From contig DATBFX010000256.1 of assembly GCA_036558305.1 (NCBI GenBank), positions 1 to 54,031 on the forward strand: 54,031 nucleotides of DNA, in the 5' to 3' direction. The position numbers and the translations under genes are program-made. Below are positions 52,042 through 54,031 of this stretch, piece by piece (positions within the stretch are counted from its first letter, which is position 1; each line of letters begins with the position of its first letter). The notes under the pieces are model-generated. The model did not search any database and was not told the origin of the DNA. It worked only from the letters and a program-made list of their open reading frames with translations. The DNA is from DATBFX01 sp036558305. GTDB taxonomy: Bacteria > Chloroflexota > Chloroflexia > Thermomicrobiales > UBA6265.

Positions 52042-52374
52042 ATGGCTCACACGATGCCGCCCGAGTTGATCGCTTCATCCGGCGCCATCCGGTGCGCCGC
52101 CGACCTGGCCCGCGCCTACGACGACCGCGTCGCGGCGGCTTGGCGGGGAGAACCAGGCGGTCCCGCCTTCGGCGACCGGCTTGCCGGTTGGTGGCGGCTC
52201 GCCCTGATGCCGCCGCCCGGTCCGCCCGCGGCAGTCAGCCCGCACGGCGGGGGCGGCCGCGGGCTCCGCTGGTATGACACGAGGAGCAGCATTGTCGGCG
52301 TCGTGCCAGGGATGGTGGGCGGCGACCGCGTTCCGGTCGGGGCGATCCCGCCGGTCCTTCGACGACCCACGTAA
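52042..52374 (+). CDS. unknown ~110-residue protein, paralogue 2
   Basis: 110 residues; AGAGGA seven bases before the ATG. CAADLARAYDDRVAAAW aligns with the N-terminal helix of paralogue 1. FGDRLAGWWRLALMPPPGPP and GGGGRGLRWYDTRSSIVGVV then PGMVGGDRVPVGAIPP align with its second half. The RWY and VPG positions are kept while Cys differ. Divergence is high, so this is an old duplication. No family recognised. Confidence 0.58.
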   Translation: MAHTMPPELIASSGAIRCAADLARAYDDRVAAAWRGEPGGPAFGDRLAGWWRLALMPPPGPPAAVSPHGGGGRGLRWYDTRSSIVGVVPGMVGGDRVPVGAIPPVLRRPT

Positions 52375-52580
52375 ACGTGCCAGACGGTCGCATCGCCCGG
52401 GCCGACCGCGCACCGACGCCGGGTGGGCGGCCGGATCGTGCGATGGGATCGCCCCGAGCGCTCGGGCGCCGCAGGGCGGCGGCTTCGCCGTTCGCATCCG
52501 GCTCCCGACCTTGCTCATGTTGCCTGATCACCGCCGTCACCCGCCAGGCCGGCAAGTCCTTCTTCCGGTCGGTGCGGGGA

Positions 52581-52982
52581 TCAGCGCGGGCGGCGCGTAC
52601 TCGTCACCGCGCGGGCCCTCGCCAGCAGGTCGTGGACGGTGAAGGGCTCGGGCAGCAGCAATGCGTCGAGGTCGTGCAACTCGGCCGCGTGCGCCTGCTG
52701 GTCGACCGGCGCGATCGTTGGCGAGGCGATCACCGGCACGTCTCGACCAGCCGGGTCCGCCCGCAGCCGGCGCAGGAAGTCGAGGCCGGCCAGTCCGGGT
52801 CCGCACCGGAGGTCGAGGACGAGCAAGTCGGGAATCATCCGCAGCACCTCCGCCGGTTCGACGGCGCAGTCGGTCAGGGTCGAGACGCGGTAGTCCGCGC
52901 TGGCGAAGAGGTTGCCGTACGCCTCCGCGAGGACGGGCGAGCCGTCGAGGACCACGACGTGGGGTGCCTGCGGCACGGGCAT
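52581..52982 (-). CDS. degenerate response-regulator receiver protein
   Basis: 133 residues; GGGGAGGAGG precedes the ATG. It is a CheY-like fold: HVVVLDGSPVLAEAYGNLFA, phospho-acceptor region LLVLDLRCGPGLAGLDFL, VPVIASPT and LLLPEPFTVHDLL. The acceptor Asp and the Thr are present, but the first acidic pair is reduced to one Asp (LDG). The conserved Lys before Pro (KPF) is Glu (PEPF), so phospho-signalling is probably altered or lost. No output domain. It lies 45 bases downstream of the intact receiver gene. Confidence 0.8.
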   Translation of the reverse strand: MPVPQAPHVVVLDGSPVLAEAYGNLFASADYRVSTLTDCAVEPAEVLRMIPDLLVLDLRCGPGLAGLDFLRRLRADPAGRDVPVIASPTIAPVDQQAHAAELHDLDALLLPEPFTVHDLLARARAVTSTRRPR

Positions 52983-53027
52983 TGCCGCCTCCTCCCCAGC
53001 GGTCTGGCAGACACCGGCCGCCGGGAC

Positions 53028-53459
53028 CTACGCCGCCTCGGACTCGGCGACGAGCGCCGCCTCGGTCTCCGCCGTGGGGGTGTCGACCGGGCGCGGCAGG
53101 ATCGCCGCGACGCGGGCAACGACCTCCTGCGGAGAGAGCGGCTTGAGCAGGTAGTGGTCGGCCCCGGCCTCGAATGCCGCCATACGGGAGATGGTGCGGT
53201 CGAGGAGCACGACGACTGGGACGCGGCCCCCCGGCCGGTTGTCCCATCGCAGGCGCCGCAGCACCTCCGAGCTGTCGAACCCCGGCATGGAGAGGTCGAG
53301 GACGACCAGATCGGGCCGAGTCTCCGCCAGCCACGCCAGCGCCGTTTCGCCGCTCGGGGCCGTTGCCACCTCGTAGCCGGCGCTTTCCAGCGCGAGGCGA
53401 ACCAGTTGGCGAATCGCCGGGTCGTCGTCCACCACCAGGATCAGGGGCTGGAGTTCCAT
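53028..53459 (-). CDS. stand-alone response-regulator receiver
   Basis: 143 residues from the ATG at 53459 with AAAGGAGGG six bases ahead. LILVVDDDPAIRQLVRLALE has the acidic triad, DLVVLDLSMPGFDSSEVL the phospho-Asp, and YLLKPLSPQEVVARV the conserved Lys. The usual Thr/Ser after the fourth strand is replaced in VVVLLDRTIS. A ~25-residue Ala/Glu tail follows, with no DNA-binding domain. It is probably a phosphorelay intermediate or protein-binding regulator. It is cotranscribed with the degenerate receiver downstream. No histidine kinase is in view. Confidence 0.88.
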   Translation of the reverse strand: MELQPLILVVDDDPAIRQLVRLALESAGYEVATAPSGETALAWLAETRPDLVVLDLSMPGFDSSEVLRRLRWDNRPGGRVPVVVLLDRTISRMAAFEAGADHYLLKPLSPQEVVARVAAILPRPVDTPTAETEAALVAESEAA

Positions 53460-53766
53460 GACCGCCCTCCTTTCGGGTTTGCGGGCGCGCGGCCGAAACC
53501 GTCCGGTCGCCGCCACCGCGCGGGGCGCCGGGTCTGGACGCGTCCGCGTTCTCGTCGCGTCCAGGCTACGGCGAGTCGGATCACGCGGGCGACACAGCTC
53601 TCTGCGCGCGTGCCTCAATTGCGCAACGGCGATGCCGAGAGGCAGCCGCCGACGCGGCGCCCGCCGCCTCGAGGGATGACGAACTCAGCGGTCCTGTCGT
53701 CGCGCCGTCCTGGTCGCCGGCGAGGACGGACAACGTGGAGTCGGGCCGCCGCCGATGGGCCGACGG
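53460..53766. other. gap between SulP and receiver genes
   Basis: About 300 bases with no gene. CTGGACGCG (53534-53542) pairs with CGCGTCCAG (53556-53564), possibly the SulP terminator or part of the receiver leader. No clear promoter was found. Confidence 0.45.
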
Positions 53767-54031
53767 TCAGGTCAGGGCGCTCGCCGCGGGCACCTCGTCC
53801 CCGGCCTCTTCCCAGTCCACCCACTCGACCTCGTTCTCCTCGACGAAGCGGCGGACCGCGACCCCGATGGTCGGGTAGAAGCGCTCGTGCCCGATGGTCT
53901 CGACCAGGCCGAAGCGGCGCAGGCGGTCCTTGACGGGATCCTTCATCTCGGCGAAGGCGAGTTCGATGCCGCGGGTCTCGAGGTCGTGGTCGAGGCCGGC
54001 GAGCATGTCGGCGGCGGTCGAGTCGAGGTCG
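53767..54031 (-). CDS. STAS-domain end of a SulP-family anion transporter (partial)
   Basis: The frame enters from beyond the window and ends at 53767. The visible ~88 residues are the second half of a STAS domain: DLDSTAADMLAGLDHDLETR (with the conserved DS(T/G) phosphorylation-site region), GIELAFAEMKDPVKDRLRRF and GLVETIGHERFYPTIGVAVR. This is the usual end of SulP sulfate/bicarbonate transporters, where STAS faces the cytoplasm. A stand-alone STAS protein is possible but less likely. The substrate cannot be judged from this part. Confidence 0.8.
   Translation of the reverse strand, partial: DLDSTAADMLAGLDHDLETRGIELAFAEMKDPVKDRLRRFGLVETIGHERFYPTIGVAVRRFVEENEVEWVDWEEAGDEVPAASALT

Overview
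The window is high-GC bacterial DNA with dense, short-spaced operons on both strands. The gene content points to a Chloroflexota bacterium, probably of the Thermomicrobia/Sphaerobacter type. The clues are a perfect CIRCE element before hrcA-grpE-dnaK, a SpoVS-like protein, tail-anchored zinc-ribbon proteins with LPDW motifs, a GlmL/MutL-type ASKHA protein with no mutase subunits, long Thr/Pro/Ala linkers in lipoproteins, and a baeRF/Usp stress cassette. The taxonomic call is inference from gene content; no rRNA lies in the window.

Region 1-20.6 kb is mostly housekeeping: coaBC, a YggT-like membrane protein, a diacylglycerol-kinase-like lipid kinase, a RodZ-like HTH protein, a large protein with a Cys4 module at each end, miaB, a TPR protein, a DUF1232 protein, RNase Y (rny) with a clear promoter and terminator, a long SpoVS-like protein, a PHP phosphoesterase, the cluster PIN/TRAM-ispD-ispF-dtd, a zinc-ribbon tail-anchored protein, and the GlmL-like protein followed by an unrecognised beta-rich protein.

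Region 20.6-29 kb is accessory. It holds a secreted protein made of four SpaA/Cna-B-like repeats, each carrying a Ca-loop-like DENxDGxVD motif; a 992-residue ATPase-LuxR regulator; a BBE-type FAD oxidase; and two small exported proteins. Region 29-44 kb returns to core functions: dnaK, grpE, hrcA with CIRCE, a DUF2203 pair, class II aldolase, a double-cupredoxin lipoprotein, an alpha/beta hydrolase, a polysaccharide deacetylase, a DUF59/SufT-like protein, and a TPR-RecQ fusion helicase.

At 44.2 kb lies a selenocysteine tRNA gene (selC, anticodon UCA). It is followed directly by the C-terminal stump of a tyrosine integrase and a decayed MgtA-type P-type ATPase, which looks like the scar of an integrated element. 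From 45.3 kb to the end there is a stress/dormancy-like cassette: BON-domain protein, HPF-like ribosome factor, baeRF, tandem Usp, flavodoxin, single Usp, small membrane protein, two paralogous ~105-residue unknowns, two stand-alone receivers (one lacking its conserved Lys) and the STAS end of a SulP transporter. Three intergenic regions carry hairpins built from 7- or 8-bp tandem repeats. One of them supplies the last codons and the stop of grpE.
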